Shown here piece by piece: positions 23,395-31,939 of a stretch of 40,558 bases of DNA (the first letter of the stretch is position 1; every line of letters starts with the position of its first letter). The position numbers were made by a program, and so were the translations under genes. The stretch is from contig QALA01000053.1 of NCBI GenBank assembly GCA_003343565.1, forward strand, positions 1 to 40,558, given 5' to 3'. The stretch is from Verrucomicrobiota bacterium (GTDB lineage Bacteria; Verrucomicrobiota; Verrucomicrobiia; Opitutales; Intestinicryptomonadaceae). The notes beneath the pieces are model-generated. The model was not told where the DNA came from and made no database searches. It worked only from the letters and a program-made list of their open reading frames with translations.

Positions 23395-24765
23395 CTATTG
23401 GACTTTTTTAAGCAGCTTGCCTTCGAGCTCTCCCGTCAGCGATTCCAGAAATTTTACGATGCACTCGATGTCGTTCGAGCTTAGCGTCTTTCCTCGCTGA
23501 TACTTCGCCATCACGGACACCGCGTTCTTGAGCGACTGCGTCGAGCCGTCGTGGAAATACGGGGCGGTCAGGGCCACGTTGCGCAGGGTGGGCGTCTTGA
23601 ATTTGTGCATGTCGCGCTCGTCGTTTGTGAAGGATTTTAGGCCCGTGTCGTCAATTTTCCCCACATTGCCCCTGTCGGCGAAGTAGTTGCGCTTGAGCCC
23701 CATATATTCAAAGGTCTGCCCGCCGAGATTCTGGCCGGCGTGGCATATGGCGCAGTTGTGGAGTTTGAACAGTTCGTATCCGCGGATTTGGTCCGCGGTA
23801 AGGGCGGACTTGTCTCCGCGCAGGTATCTGTCGAACGGGCTGTTCGGAGTGATGAGAGTCTTTTCAAATTGGGCGATTGCGTCGGTGATATTTTTTTCGG
23901 TAAAGCCGTCCGGATAGACCGCCTCGAATTGCTTTTTGAATGCGGCGTCGGCCGAGAGCCTCTTGGCGATTTCTTCCCACGATACGCCGTCCATTTCGAC
24001 GGGATTCATCGGCGGGCCGCCGGCCTGTTCGGCGAGGTCGGCCGCGCGGCCGTTCCAGAACTGGCGCTTGTTGAAGGCCGCATTGTAAACGGTCGGCGCA
24101 TTGATTTCGCCCTTTTGCTTGCGTATTCCCACGGAAGTCTGAAGGCCGTCTACGCCGCCTTTTTCAAGCGGGTGGCATGTTGCGCATGAGACTGTGTTGT
24201 CGCCCGAAAGCGCGGTGTGGTGGTAGAGTATTTGGCCGAGTTTGACCTTCTCGGCTTCGACTTCCAATTTTTCCGGAATGGGCCATACGGGCTCGTTCGC
24301 AAACTCCTTTGCCACGCCGGAATTTTTGTTCAGCCTGCCGCGTTCGGAGGCTATCCATTTCATGAGTATTTCGCGACCGTCGGCCGACATCTTTCTGTTT
24401 GCGTGAACTGCGACAAATGCGAAGGGCGGCATTGTTCCGGCGTTTACGGCGTGCTCTATCTTTGCCAGTATTGTCTCGTTTACCGGTTTTCCTTCGGCTA
24501 TTTCCTTCATCGTCGGGCCTATGTCGAAGCTTTTTAGGCCCTCGCTCATGTCGGATTTCACGAGGCTGCCGACGAGCGGTATGCTTGCGTAAAAGGGCGG
24601 CTTTGCGGATTTGTCGTGGCAGAGCACGCAGCCGGTTTGCTCCAGTATGAATACGGCCTTCTGGTTTTCCGGAATGTCGGGAATCTTTACCAGAGTGCAT
24701 GCGAAGAAGTACCACGCCGCCCACAGGACGGCGAATAGGGCGATTAGTGCGATAATTTTTTTCAT
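23395..24765 (-). CDS. Membrane-anchored tri-heme cytochrome c peroxidase
   Basis: This 456-residue protein has one N-terminal membrane helix (about residues 4-22) and three CxxCH heme c sites: CVLCH (46-50), CATCH (194-198) and CAICH (338-342). The part from about 150 on is the bacterial di-heme peroxidase/MauG type, with FWNGRAADLAEQAGGP, NAPTVYN and KTPTLRNVALTAPYFHDGS. The first 140 residues form a small extra heme-binding domain. The layout is like the quinol-linked tri-heme peroxidases (YhjA type), which reduce hydrogen peroxide in the periplasm. The start MKKIIALIALF at 24765 is preferred over an open extension to 24897. It lies directly downstream of the bat operon, behind a terminator, in the same orientation. 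An oxidative-stress role is consistent. Confidence 0.92.
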   Translation of the reverse strand: MKKIIALIALFAVLWAAWYFFACTLVKIPDIPENQKAVFILEQTGCVLCHDKSAKPPFYASIPLVGSLVKSDMSEGLKSFDIGPTMKEIAEGKPVNETILAKIEHAVNAGTMPPFAFVAVHANRKMSADGREILMKWIASERGRLNKNSGVAKEFANEPVWPIPEKLEVEAEKVKLGQILYHHTALSGDNTVSCATCHPLEKGGVDGLQTSVGIRKQKGEINAPTVYNAAFNKRQFWNGRAADLAEQAGGPPMNPVEMDGVSWEEIAKRLSADAAFKKQFEAVYPDGFTEKNITDAIAQFEKTLITPNSPFDRYLRGDKSALTADQIRGYELFKLHNCAICHAGQNLGGQTFEYMGLKRNYFADRGNVGKIDDTGLKSFTNDERDMHKFKTPTLRNVALTAPYFHDGSTQSLKNAVSVMAKYQRGKTLSSNDIECIVKFLESLTGELEGKLLKKVQ

Positions 24766-24855
24766 GTTTCGAAAATGTGGGAATGTTTTGCCGGATAGTT
24801 CTTCCGTATTGGAAAATTCAAAATACATTGGGCCGCCGATAACAAGCAAATTCGG

Positions 24856-24891
24856 AAACAAAATGCGGCGCGTCCCGTCGGGGCGCGCCGC
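24856..24891 (-). terminator. Rho-independent terminator at the end of the bat operon
   Basis: On the minus strand a 12-bp stem with one G-T pair (24880-24891 with 24865-24876) and a 3-base loop is followed by ATTTTGTTT (24864-24856). It lies 34 bp past the batE stop and before the peroxidase gene. Confidence 0.8.
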
Positions 24892-24925
24892 GTTCAAATG
24901 ACGGAGCGGCGGAAGAAAAGCCGGA

Positions 24926-25669
24926 CTATTTTCCTATGGGCTCAAAGTCGCTTCTGCTTCCCCAGCCGCGTTTGCCGTTCGAGGTTTCGAGGTACAGGAA
25001 GTCTCCGCGGCTCTTGCGTATTTTCGCCAGTTGTCCGTCGGCCAGTATGGCGCACACCGGCGCTTCGGGAGCCGGAGAAATTCTCAGCGAAGGCGTTTCG
25101 CCCACGGCTACGGCCCTGCTTGCAAAAGCGCGCCAGTTGAATATTCCCGCAATCGACACGCACGCGACTATTGCGCAGACTATCGCCAGAAACGCGAGCG
25201 CGGCCGAACGCTTCCCGTAGAGCGGGGGAATCGTTATCAGCAATACAGTTCCCCAAAACGCAGCCAACGCCAGCGCCGTCCACTCGCCCTCCGAAAGCTC
25301 CGCGAGCGCCGTTTGCGCAATTCCCATCTGCGGAATTTCCAGCGCGCCGTCTTTTGCCAGCGTTTCCAGATTGGCCGACGCCTCTCTAAGCCTCGGATTC
25401 GCGTATATTGCGCGCAGATAGTACAGCTCCGCCAGCGAAAGCTTGCCGGCCTTCGCGCAGGCGTTCGCAGTATTGTAAAAAAGCTCCGCCGAGCTTCCGC
25501 CCTTCTTTGCGGCTTCCAGATAGTTTTCAATTGCTGCCGGATAATCCGCCTTGTTGTAGGCCGAGTTTCCAAGCTTGAAATATTCCTGCGCCGTTTGCGC
25601 GAACGACGCCGCGAACGGCACGCAGATGGCGCACAGCATTCCCATCGCAATCAGAAGGCGTTTCATCAT
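24926..25669 (-). CDS. batE: BatE-like TPR and SH3-like membrane protein
   Basis: This is a 247-residue protein with a signal peptide (about residues 1-24) and TPR-like helices (residues 26-110: AQEYFKLGNSAYNKADYPAAIENYLEAAKK, in two parts). Two membrane helices follow (about 131-150 and 157-177), then a C-terminal SH3-like domain with GDFLYLETSNGKRGWGSR. BatE proteins of the Bacteroides aerotolerance operon have the same TPR/membrane/SH3 layout. The gene starts one base after the batD stop (TGA-C-ATG-ATG), so either ATG could be used; the first is taken here. It is the last gene of the operon, followed by a terminator. It probably works in the periplasm with BatD. The symbol is given by position and architecture. 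Confidence 0.82.
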   Translation of the reverse strand: MMKRLLIAMGMLCAICVPFAASFAQTAQEYFKLGNSAYNKADYPAAIENYLEAAKKGGSSAELFYNTANACAKAGKLSLAELYYLRAIYANPRLREASANLETLAKDGALEIPQMGIAQTALAELSEGEWTALALAAFWGTVLLITIPPLYGKRSAALAFLAIVCAIVACVSIAGIFNWRAFASRAVAVGETPSLRISPAPEAPVCAILADGQLAKIRKSRGDFLYLETSNGKRGWGSRSDFEPIGK

Positions 25670-25670
25670 G

Positions 25671-27533
25671 TCAGTTTTGGCTTTTCCGCGCGGCGGCGTT
25701 TATTTTTTTGAGTTCGCCGAACAGGGATTTCAGGTCGGAGGCCGAGAGATCGACGGGGGCGAAATCCGCGGCGTCGGCCCCCTCGAATATGCGCGCGCAC
25801 GCGTTGAGTGCGGATTCGTCCGCACCCCTTTGGGCCAGTATTTTTTCAGCCTCTTTTGAGAGCATTGCGCGCGGGTCGAGATCAGAGCGCGCGGCAAGCG
25901 AGTACTGGAGGCACTCCTTGGCGGCCTTGAAGAATGCGCCCGCGTTTCCCGCATCGGCGCCGGTTCCGGCCGCCTTCAATTTTGCGTCGGCTTCGCGCAT
26001 GCACCGGATAAATTTTGCAAACGCCGGATCGCTTTCAAGGCGGAGTTTTCTGCGGCGCGAAACGACGAAGAACGCTATTGCCGCCAACGCCGCCGCCTGC
26101 GTGCCCCAGAATATTCCGGACGAAAGGAGCCCGTACGCCGTCGCCGACGTATTCTGCGGCGCCTCGACAATTCTTTCAAACGCCGGCTCGTTGGAGTTTT
26201 GCGCCTCCTTCTCAATCCTTCTGGACCGCCCGCTCGGAGCCACGCTTACTTCCATCGCCGGAGTTTTCAAAGTGACGTATTTCGAGTCCAGCGGATCGAA
26301 GTATGAGAACGTCACTGTCGGCGCGGTTTTCAGGTCGGCCTTTTGGGGGACGACGGAGAAGTTGAAGGTTTTTACCCCTATGTATCCCATGCCGTTGCTC
26401 TCGTCCGTAAAGGAGGATTTGGGCTTGTAGGTTTTCCAGTCGGGCGAACTTTCCACGGTCGGAGCTCCGATTCTGGCGAAGTTTCCGGAACCGACAACCG
26501 GCACCGTTATTATGCACGGATCGCCCACGGTGAGAGCGTCCGTGTCAAGCGACGCCTTGCCGAGCGAGAACTTTCCTATCGCCCCGCCGAAGTTTTCGGG
26601 TTTACCCTCGTCGGGAAGGGGGAGCACCCCTATTTTCGCGTCCGGAGTGGCTACTTCAAATTTCAGCGGCTGGCGCATTCCGAACGACGGAAACATGTCG
26701 CCGAACGACATGCTCATCATGTCGTTTATGCTCACGCTGCGCATGAATATTCCTTCGGCCGAAAATTCCAGCGAGTAGGTTCCCGCCTTGAGCGGCGTGA
26801 TTATCATGTCGTACGCGAGCTGGATTTTTTGCGAGTCCGCCGACAGCTCCTCCGAGGGCTTGCCCAGCGGCGTGCATTCAAACGCGTCTGCCTCCTTCGG
26901 CTGGGGTATGAACTGCTGGAGTTGCAGCCCGTTTTCCGGAAGCGACTTGTCCATTGAAAACACGAGGCGGCAAGGCACGGATTCGCCGACGTATATCTTC
27001 TCCTTCGGCAGCTTGAGCTCCAGCGATATTTTGTCCCGCAGCGACGCGTCGAACGAATGCTGCTGCTGGCGCTGGCGTATTTGACGCTGGCGGAACATCG
27101 TTTGCATGGGGCTCGCAAAGGCGTCGTCGTCGGGAATTGCGGGGGCCTGCGGCGCGTCGGCGGACACTTTAAGCGCGGACGCGGGAATTGCGTATTCTTG
27201 GCCGCCCAGTTTGATTTTCCATTCGGGAATCGTGTACGTTCCCTCCTTTCCGGCCAAAATCGTGAAGGTGTAGCTCGTGGAGCGCGACATTTCCGAGTTG
27301 TTGACTATGATGTTTTGCCCCGAACGCTGGCCCACTATTTGCAGGCCCGACGGAATCGGAATGTCGGAGGGCGACACGCGCCCGGAAATGTCCTTTAGCG
27401 TCACCGTGTAGTCGGCGGTTGAGCCGGGGCGTATGTGCGCCGGCACGAAGCCGGACGAATCGACTTGCGCCGGCAAAACGCTCGGCAGGAATGCCGCTCC
27501 CGCAAGAATCAATATGGATATAGGCTTTTTCAT
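25671..27533 (-). CDS. batD: BatD-family oxygen-tolerance protein
   Basis: BatD is a membrane-anchored periplasmic protein of the Bat/MoxR system. The 620-residue product has a signal peptide (about residues 1-22). Several beta-sandwich domains follow, with family elements such as GQRSGQNIIVNN, TYTFTILAGKEGTYTIP and KEKIYVGESVPCRLV. A membrane helix sits near residues 480-502 (IFWGTQAAALAAIAFFVV), followed by a basic cytoplasmic stop (SRRRKLR) and a helical C-terminal part. A Gln/Arg-rich stretch (QRQIRQRQQQ) lies near residue 150. It begins right after the batB-batC fusion (gene ends touch) and ends one base before batE. The molecular role of BatD is unknown in general. Confidence 0.93.
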   Translation of the reverse strand: MKKPISILILAGAAFLPSVLPAQVDSSGFVPAHIRPGSTADYTVTLKDISGRVSPSDIPIPSGLQIVGQRSGQNIIVNNSEMSRSTSYTFTILAGKEGTYTIPEWKIKLGGQEYAIPASALKVSADAPQAPAIPDDDAFASPMQTMFRQRQIRQRQQQHSFDASLRDKISLELKLPKEKIYVGESVPCRLVFSMDKSLPENGLQLQQFIPQPKEADAFECTPLGKPSEELSADSQKIQLAYDMIITPLKAGTYSLEFSAEGIFMRSVSINDMMSMSFGDMFPSFGMRQPLKFEVATPDAKIGVLPLPDEGKPENFGGAIGKFSLGKASLDTDALTVGDPCIITVPVVGSGNFARIGAPTVESSPDWKTYKPKSSFTDESNGMGYIGVKTFNFSVVPQKADLKTAPTVTFSYFDPLDSKYVTLKTPAMEVSVAPSGRSRRIEKEAQNSNEPAFERIVEAPQNTSATAYGLLSSGIFWGTQAAALAAIAFFVVSRRRKLRLESDPAFAKFIRCMREADAKLKAAGTGADAGNAGAFFKAAKECLQYSLAARSDLDPRAMLSKEAEKILAQRGADESALNACARIFEGADAADFAPVDLSASDLKSLFGELKKINAAARKSQN

Positions 27534-30062
27534 TTACCAGTCCTTGTAAGTTTTTTCTTCATACCGGCGGCGCTGTTCGCCGAATCCGGAGTGGGGCAGG
27601 CTCTTCTCGTCAGCCTTCAGCGCGTCGAGCAGCTGCCGGGCCTCCGCGCGCGACATCGCGCCGGCGGCCTTTCTGTAATTTTCTCCGGCCTTCCCGTCTT
27701 TGTCTTCCGTTCCGGCTTCAGCCTGCCTGAGCTGTCTGTTGTCGGCGGGGGCGGCCTGTTCTTCGCGCCGCTCGCGGCCTTCTTCGCCCTGTCGGGCCTT
27801 CTCGTCTTTTGAATTGTCCGCGTTTTTCTCATCGCGGGGCGCTCCGGTATCAGCGGCCTGTTCGTCCTTGTTTTGATCGCCGTTGTCGTTTTGCCGGGAG
27901 TCGGCATCGGATTTTTGTTCCCGGTTGTCGGAGCCTTTGGAGGCGTCCTGCTTTTGATTGTCTTTGCCCTTTTCAGAATCCGTTTTTTGTCCGTCCTTAT
28001 TTTGTTCCTTGTCCTGTTGGCTCTGTTGGTCCTGCTGTTGCCGGTCTTGTTGATTTTGCTGTTGGTTTTGCTGTTGAGCCTGATTTTGGTTCTGCCGGTC
28101 TTGCTGCTGCTCTTGGGACTGATTCTGGCCGCTCTGGTTTTGCTGTTGGTTTTGGTCTTGATTTTGCTGATTCTGATTTTGCTGATCTTGGTTCTGCTGG
28201 TTTTGCTGATTCTGATTCTGTTGATTTTGATTTTGGTCGTCCCGCAGAAGCTTTTTAAGCTCTTCTTTTATTTTTTTCAGATTTTCCACGGACGCGCGCA
28301 CATCGCCGTTTTGGTCGGTAAACGCGCTTAGGGCGTTTTGCAAAATATCGGTTTCGGAATTGAGGTTTTTCTGCGCGGACTTGGCGGTAGCGAGATTCTT
28401 TTTTGCCTTTGCGTAGTCGGGATCGATGGCGAGCGCGCTGTTGAGACTCTTTATGGAACTCTCCAAAGAGGCGGTTGCCGCGGCAATGGCCCCCAAGTTT
28501 TCCGAGACGGATTTTTGGGCGTCGTCGGCCGATTTTTCCGCGGCCTCGCACTGCGAAATTCCCTGTTTGAGGCGTTCCTGGAATTGTTTGTCGCGCAGGG
28601 GGCTGTTTTGGATTGCGGCCTTTACGGCCTCTTCGCCTTTTCCCTCTGCCTGCTTTGCGGCGTCCTGTTCGCGCTTCAAAAGATCGAGTCCCTCCCGCAG
28701 TAGGGCGGCGGAATTTTGCGCCGTCTGAACGGTCTGCGCCAGAATCCGGCGGTCGAGATTCTTAAATTCCGACGCGGGGCGGGCCTTTGCAAAGGCGTCC
28801 CGCGCGGCGCGGTAGTCGGAGGCCGCCATATTGTAAAACGACTTTGGGTGGATTTTCAGCTCTTCGTCCAGCCTTATGGCCTCCGTAAATTTTTCCTTTG
28901 CGCCGACGAAGTCCCGCTTTTCATACGCGTCGACCCCCTCATTGAAGGCCTTGCGCTCCGGGGCGTCGCCGCCGTCGGCTCCGTCCGCGCGCGCGTCTTC
29001 GGGGAATGCCGAAGATAGCGCCGCAACAAGCGCCAATAGCGCGGCCTTTCCTCCGAACCCCGCCCGGACAAAAAATTTTCGCGTCCCGATTAGCGGCTCT
29101 AACGCCAGCAGGATTATCGCAATCAGAAGCGGTATTTGAAAACGCTCTATCGCCAGCTGCTTCATGCGCGCGGACATCTCGTGTTGGGGAATTTTTTTCA
29201 GCCCCTCCTCGTAAATCAAATCCATTCCGTTTGCCGAGAGCGGCTCGTAGAATCCGCCTGTAGCCTTGGCTATCTTTTCCAAAACCTCCTCGTTGAGCTT
29301 GCTGGTGACGGCGTTGCCGAATTCGTCCTTGACGTAAGTCAGCTTGCCGCGCGCGTCCCTTATGGGAATCTGCCTGCCCTTGACGCCCCCGACGCCCAGA
29401 GTGTATATGGTGACGCCGCGCTTGGCGCACTCTTCGGCCTTCGCCAACGCCGAGGCCTCAAGCTCCTCCCCGTCGCTTATCAAGACGATCGTCTTTTTGT
29501 TCGACGTGTCCGCAAAGGCGACTTCCGATTCGGCGATTGCGGCGGCGATATTCGTTCCGCCGCGCTTTATGATGTCGGTGTCGAGCGCGTCGAGCGAGAG
29601 CCTGAAGGCGTCGTAGTCGAGCGTCAACGGGCATTGCAAAAAGGCTTGTCCGCTGAAGGCCACTATTCCTATTTTGTCCCCTTTTAGCGCGTTTACCAAA
29701 TCCATTACGGCAAGCTTTGCGCGCTCGAGCCTGTTGGGCGTGACGTCTTCGGCAAGCATGCTTTTCGACGTGTCTATCGCGAAGATTATGTCTATGCCGC
29801 GCGTTTTGGTTTCCTCCCAGCGGTATCCCCATTGCGGGCGGGCCATGGCTATGAATACGAATATGACGCCCGCCAGAAACAGCGCGCGTTTGACGAAAAA
29901 TTTTGCCTCGCTGAAGTTTCCCGCCAGCTGCGGCAATAGGCGCGCAGAGGCGAACTGCTTCAGCAGCTTGCGCCGCTTGAGGCTTGCGAGCCTGTAAACG
30001 GCGAGCACGGCGATTGCGGCGGCGGCTCCGATGTAGAGCCATTCCTTTGAAAAAAAGTTCAT
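27534..30062 (-). CDS. BatB-BatC fusion: VWA domain, TPR-like helices and Gln/Asn-rich tract
   Basis: This is an 842-residue fusion. Residues 1-335 are a BatB-type membrane protein: helices at about 10-26 and 58-74, a von Willebrand A domain with the MIDAS motif DTSKS (97-101) and ISDGEE (195-200), and a third helix at 308-324. After a further hydrophobic segment near 338-353 comes a BatC-like part: TPR-like helices at about 370-430 and 520-560, a Gln/Asn-rich tract at 609-688, and a charged disordered region to about 790. A conserved end (MSRAEARQLLDALKADE) follows. BatB and BatC are separate proteins in Bacteroides. The ATG at 30062 overlaps the batA stop (ATGA). The open frame reaches upstream to 30137, but MNFFSKEWLY is the natural start. 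Confidence 0.9.
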   Translation of the reverse strand: MNFFSKEWLYIGAAAAIAVLAVYRLASLKRRKLLKQFASARLLPQLAGNFSEAKFFVKRALFLAGVIFVFIAMARPQWGYRWEETKTRGIDIIFAIDTSKSMLAEDVTPNRLERAKLAVMDLVNALKGDKIGIVAFSGQAFLQCPLTLDYDAFRLSLDALDTDIIKRGGTNIAAAIAESEVAFADTSNKKTIVLISDGEELEASALAKAEECAKRGVTIYTLGVGGVKGRQIPIRDARGKLTYVKDEFGNAVTSKLNEEVLEKIAKATGGFYEPLSANGMDLIYEEGLKKIPQHEMSARMKQLAIERFQIPLLIAIILLALEPLIGTRKFFVRAGFGGKAALLALVAALSSAFPEDARADGADGGDAPERKAFNEGVDAYEKRDFVGAKEKFTEAIRLDEELKIHPKSFYNMAASDYRAARDAFAKARPASEFKNLDRRILAQTVQTAQNSAALLREGLDLLKREQDAAKQAEGKGEEAVKAAIQNSPLRDKQFQERLKQGISQCEAAEKSADDAQKSVSENLGAIAAATASLESSIKSLNSALAIDPDYAKAKKNLATAKSAQKNLNSETDILQNALSAFTDQNGDVRASVENLKKIKEELKKLLRDDQNQNQQNQNQQNQQNQDQQNQNQQNQDQNQQQNQSGQNQSQEQQQDRQNQNQAQQQNQQQNQQDRQQQDQQSQQDKEQNKDGQKTDSEKGKDNQKQDASKGSDNREQKSDADSRQNDNGDQNKDEQAADTGAPRDEKNADNSKDEKARQGEEGRERREEQAAPADNRQLRQAEAGTEDKDGKAGENYRKAAGAMSRAEARQLLDALKADEKSLPHSGFGEQRRRYEEKTYKDW
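27999..28238 (-). repeat. DNA encoding an 80-residue Gln/Asn tract in the BatB-BatC fusion
   Basis: Codons for Gln and Asn (CAG/CAA/AAT/AAC), with a few Asp, Ser and Glu, fill residues 609-688. The tract is made of imperfect QNQQNQ and QQNQD units, so length changes by slippage would be easy. On the opposite strand it reads as an artificial leucine/isoleucine-rich frame. Confidence 0.9.
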
Positions 30063-31093
30063 GGCAGGGTTCTCAGGCGCGTGTTTACCAATATGAGTTT
30101 CAGCGCGAGCACGGCGATTGCGGCGCCGGCAAACCACTGAAACAGCTCCTTGTAGGTTGTGAAATTGCGCAGCTTTACGTTGGTCTTTTCAAGCGAGTCT
30201 ATGTGCGCGTAAATCTCCCGAAGTTGGGCCAGATTCTGGGCGGAGTAAAATTTCCCGCCGGTAATTTCGGCGATTTTTTTGAGGGTTTCGTCGTCCGTTT
30301 GGCTTCTGATGTCGTCGCCGTAAACCGGATTCCCGTTGCGGTCGCGTATGACGCGGTAGTTCTCGTCGAGGCGCGCCGCCGCCACGATTCCCGTTCTTCC
30401 GGCGGATATCGTATAGATTTTAATGTCGTAGCTTGCGGCCGCCTCCGCCGCGGCGACGGGAGATATTTGCCCGGAGTTGTTTTCGCCGTCGGTAAGAAGT
30501 ATTATCACGCGCGACTTTGCGTTCTTTACGTTGCGCAGCCTGTTTACGCTCATGCCTATCGCCGAGCCGATGGCCGTTCTGTTCGGATCTATCACGCCTA
30601 TGTCGAGCCTGGCGATGTTCTTTATCAGCCAGTCGTGGTTTAGCGTTATCGGCGAAACCATGAACGGGTTTGCCGCAAACGCCACAATGCCGATTCTGTC
30701 TCCGGGACGCTTCTGTATAAACGTTTCTATTACGCGCTTTACCGCATCTAAGCGCGTGGCCAGCTGCGATCTGGTCGAAAAGTCCAGAGCCGACATCGAC
30801 CCCGACACGTCCACGGCCAGCACTATGTCTATGCCGCTTTCCTCGCGCTCGCTGTATCCCATTCCAAGCCTCGGCCTGGCGAGCGCGAGAATCAGGAGCG
30901 ATAAGGCCAAAAGCGTCAGCAAAAACCTCCAGAACCCCACGTTGGCGCGGTTCTTTTTGGCAACGTTCCCCGCTATGGCGACGCTCGAAAACACCAGCGA
31001 GCCGCTCTTGCCTACCCGTCCGCGCAGAAACGCCAGCACGGGCAGCAGCAAAAGCAGCCACAGGACGTTCGGATTTGCAAATTCAAAATACAT
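30059..31093 (-). CDS. batA: BatA-type VWA-domain membrane protein
   Basis: This 344-residue protein has the layout of BatA. Two N-terminal membrane helices (about 8-24 and 55-73) are followed by a periplasmic von Willebrand A domain with a complete MIDAS motif DVSGSMS (95-101), a conserved Thr region (DPNRTAIGSAI) and LLTDGENN, and then a C-terminal helix (about 317-335). VWA domains with an intact MIDAS bind a metal ion and protein ligands. It starts immediately after the stop of the DUF4381-like gene (TAG-ATG) and overlaps the next gene by 4 bases, so translation is coupled. BatA and BatB are expected to form a membrane complex served by the MoxR ATPase. Confidence 0.95.
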   Translation of the reverse strand: MYFEFANPNVLWLLLLLPVLAFLRGRVGKSGSLVFSSVAIAGNVAKKNRANVGFWRFLLTLLALSLLILALARPRLGMGYSEREESGIDIVLAVDVSGSMSALDFSTRSQLATRLDAVKRVIETFIQKRPGDRIGIVAFAANPFMVSPITLNHDWLIKNIARLDIGVIDPNRTAIGSAIGMSVNRLRNVKNAKSRVIILLTDGENNSGQISPVAAAEAAASYDIKIYTISAGRTGIVAAARLDENYRVIRDRNGNPVYGDDIRSQTDDETLKKIAEITGGKFYSAQNLAQLREIYAHIDSLEKTNVKLRNFTTYKELFQWFAGAAIAVLALKLILVNTRLRTLP

Positions 31094-31939
31094 CTACTTC
31101 TCTCCGTCGGAAAGTTCTATTTTTTCGCCTTCGGAATTTTCGGAGCGCTCCGGCATGTCGGGCTGGGGCTCCTCCTTAATGCCCTTTACGACCTCCGATT
31201 TCCTGTGGTCGTTTTGGACGAATCCGAGAGCCTCGGAGTAAATTGCGGAACGCTCGTTCGCGCGGAACGAGCGCATTGCGAACTTCGCCATGTCGGCGAG
31301 TTTCAAAATGCGCTCAAGCTGTCCGCGCTGCGTCTTGTCGAACGCCAGCGAGCGGGCCGCCATGCGCAGAAATTCCTCGGTGGTGCGCGACGGCGCGGGG
31401 ATTTTGTGGGCCCCGTCGATGTAGTCGCGCACGCACTGGCTGATTTCGGCGGCGTATTCTTTGGCATCTAATTTTTCGCCCGACGACTCCAGGCGGGACA
31501 GCCTCGAAACAGCCGTCTCGTAGGGCGTCGGCGGAGGCCTTAGGCGCGGCCTGAATATCGCGTAGAGCGCGGCCGCCGCCGCGAGCGAAATCCCCAGTAT
31601 CCAAGCCCAGTGCCTCTCAAAAAAATTCGCGCTTATTTTGCCCTCGATGGGATCCAGTTCCGGCATCATCGAAAGGTTCGGATTCGGCGGCGGAGGGGGA
31701 ACCGTCTGCGAAGCTTGCCCCGCCGCCGATTGGCCGGCGTCCGCCGCGGGAACTTGGCCCAACGCCGGAAGGGAAGCGGCCGAAGGGGCGGAACCCGCCG
31801 CCGCGGGAAGGGAAACCGGCGCGGGCGATGAAGGGCCCAAAGCGGCCGGCGCAACTGCTTGCGCCGCATTTTGCGCCTCCGATTGGCAGGCGGCAAAAAG
31901 CGCGGCTGCCAAAATAATCTGCCTTGCCGGAATTTTCAT
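31094..31939 (-). CDS. DUF4381-like single-pass protein of the Bat operon
   Basis: This is a 281-residue protein. An N-terminal signal ends near Cys18 in FAACQS, a weak lipobox, so it may be a lipoprotein. An Ala/Pro/Ser-rich linker (about 25-85) follows, then a membrane helix (about 111-129) and a cytoplasmic helical domain (about 140-250) typical of the DUF4381 proteins found between DUF58 and batA genes. The tail is acidic. The ATG at 31939 overlaps the DUF58 stop (ATGA). Function is unknown; the position suggests a structural part of the MoxR/Bat complex. Confidence 0.83.
   Translation of the reverse strand: MKIPARQIILAAALFAACQSEAQNAAQAVAPAALGPSSPAPVSLPAAAGSAPSAASLPALGQVPAADAGQSAAGQASQTVPPPPPNPNLSMMPELDPIEGKISANFFERHWAWILGISLAAAAALYAIFRPRLRPPPTPYETAVSRLSRLESSGEKLDAKEYAAEISQCVRDYIDGAHKIPAPSRTTEEFLRMAARSLAFDKTQRGQLERILKLADMAKFAMRSFRANERSAIYSEALGFVQNDHRKSEVVKGIKEEPQPDMPERSENSEGEKIELSDGEK

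Noticed and set aside
27873..28331. A + strand frame encoding an extremely Leu/Ile/Val-rich protein
   Set aside because: It is the antisense reading of the Gln/Asn codons of the BatB-BatC fusion; the hydrophobicity is a codon artefact.
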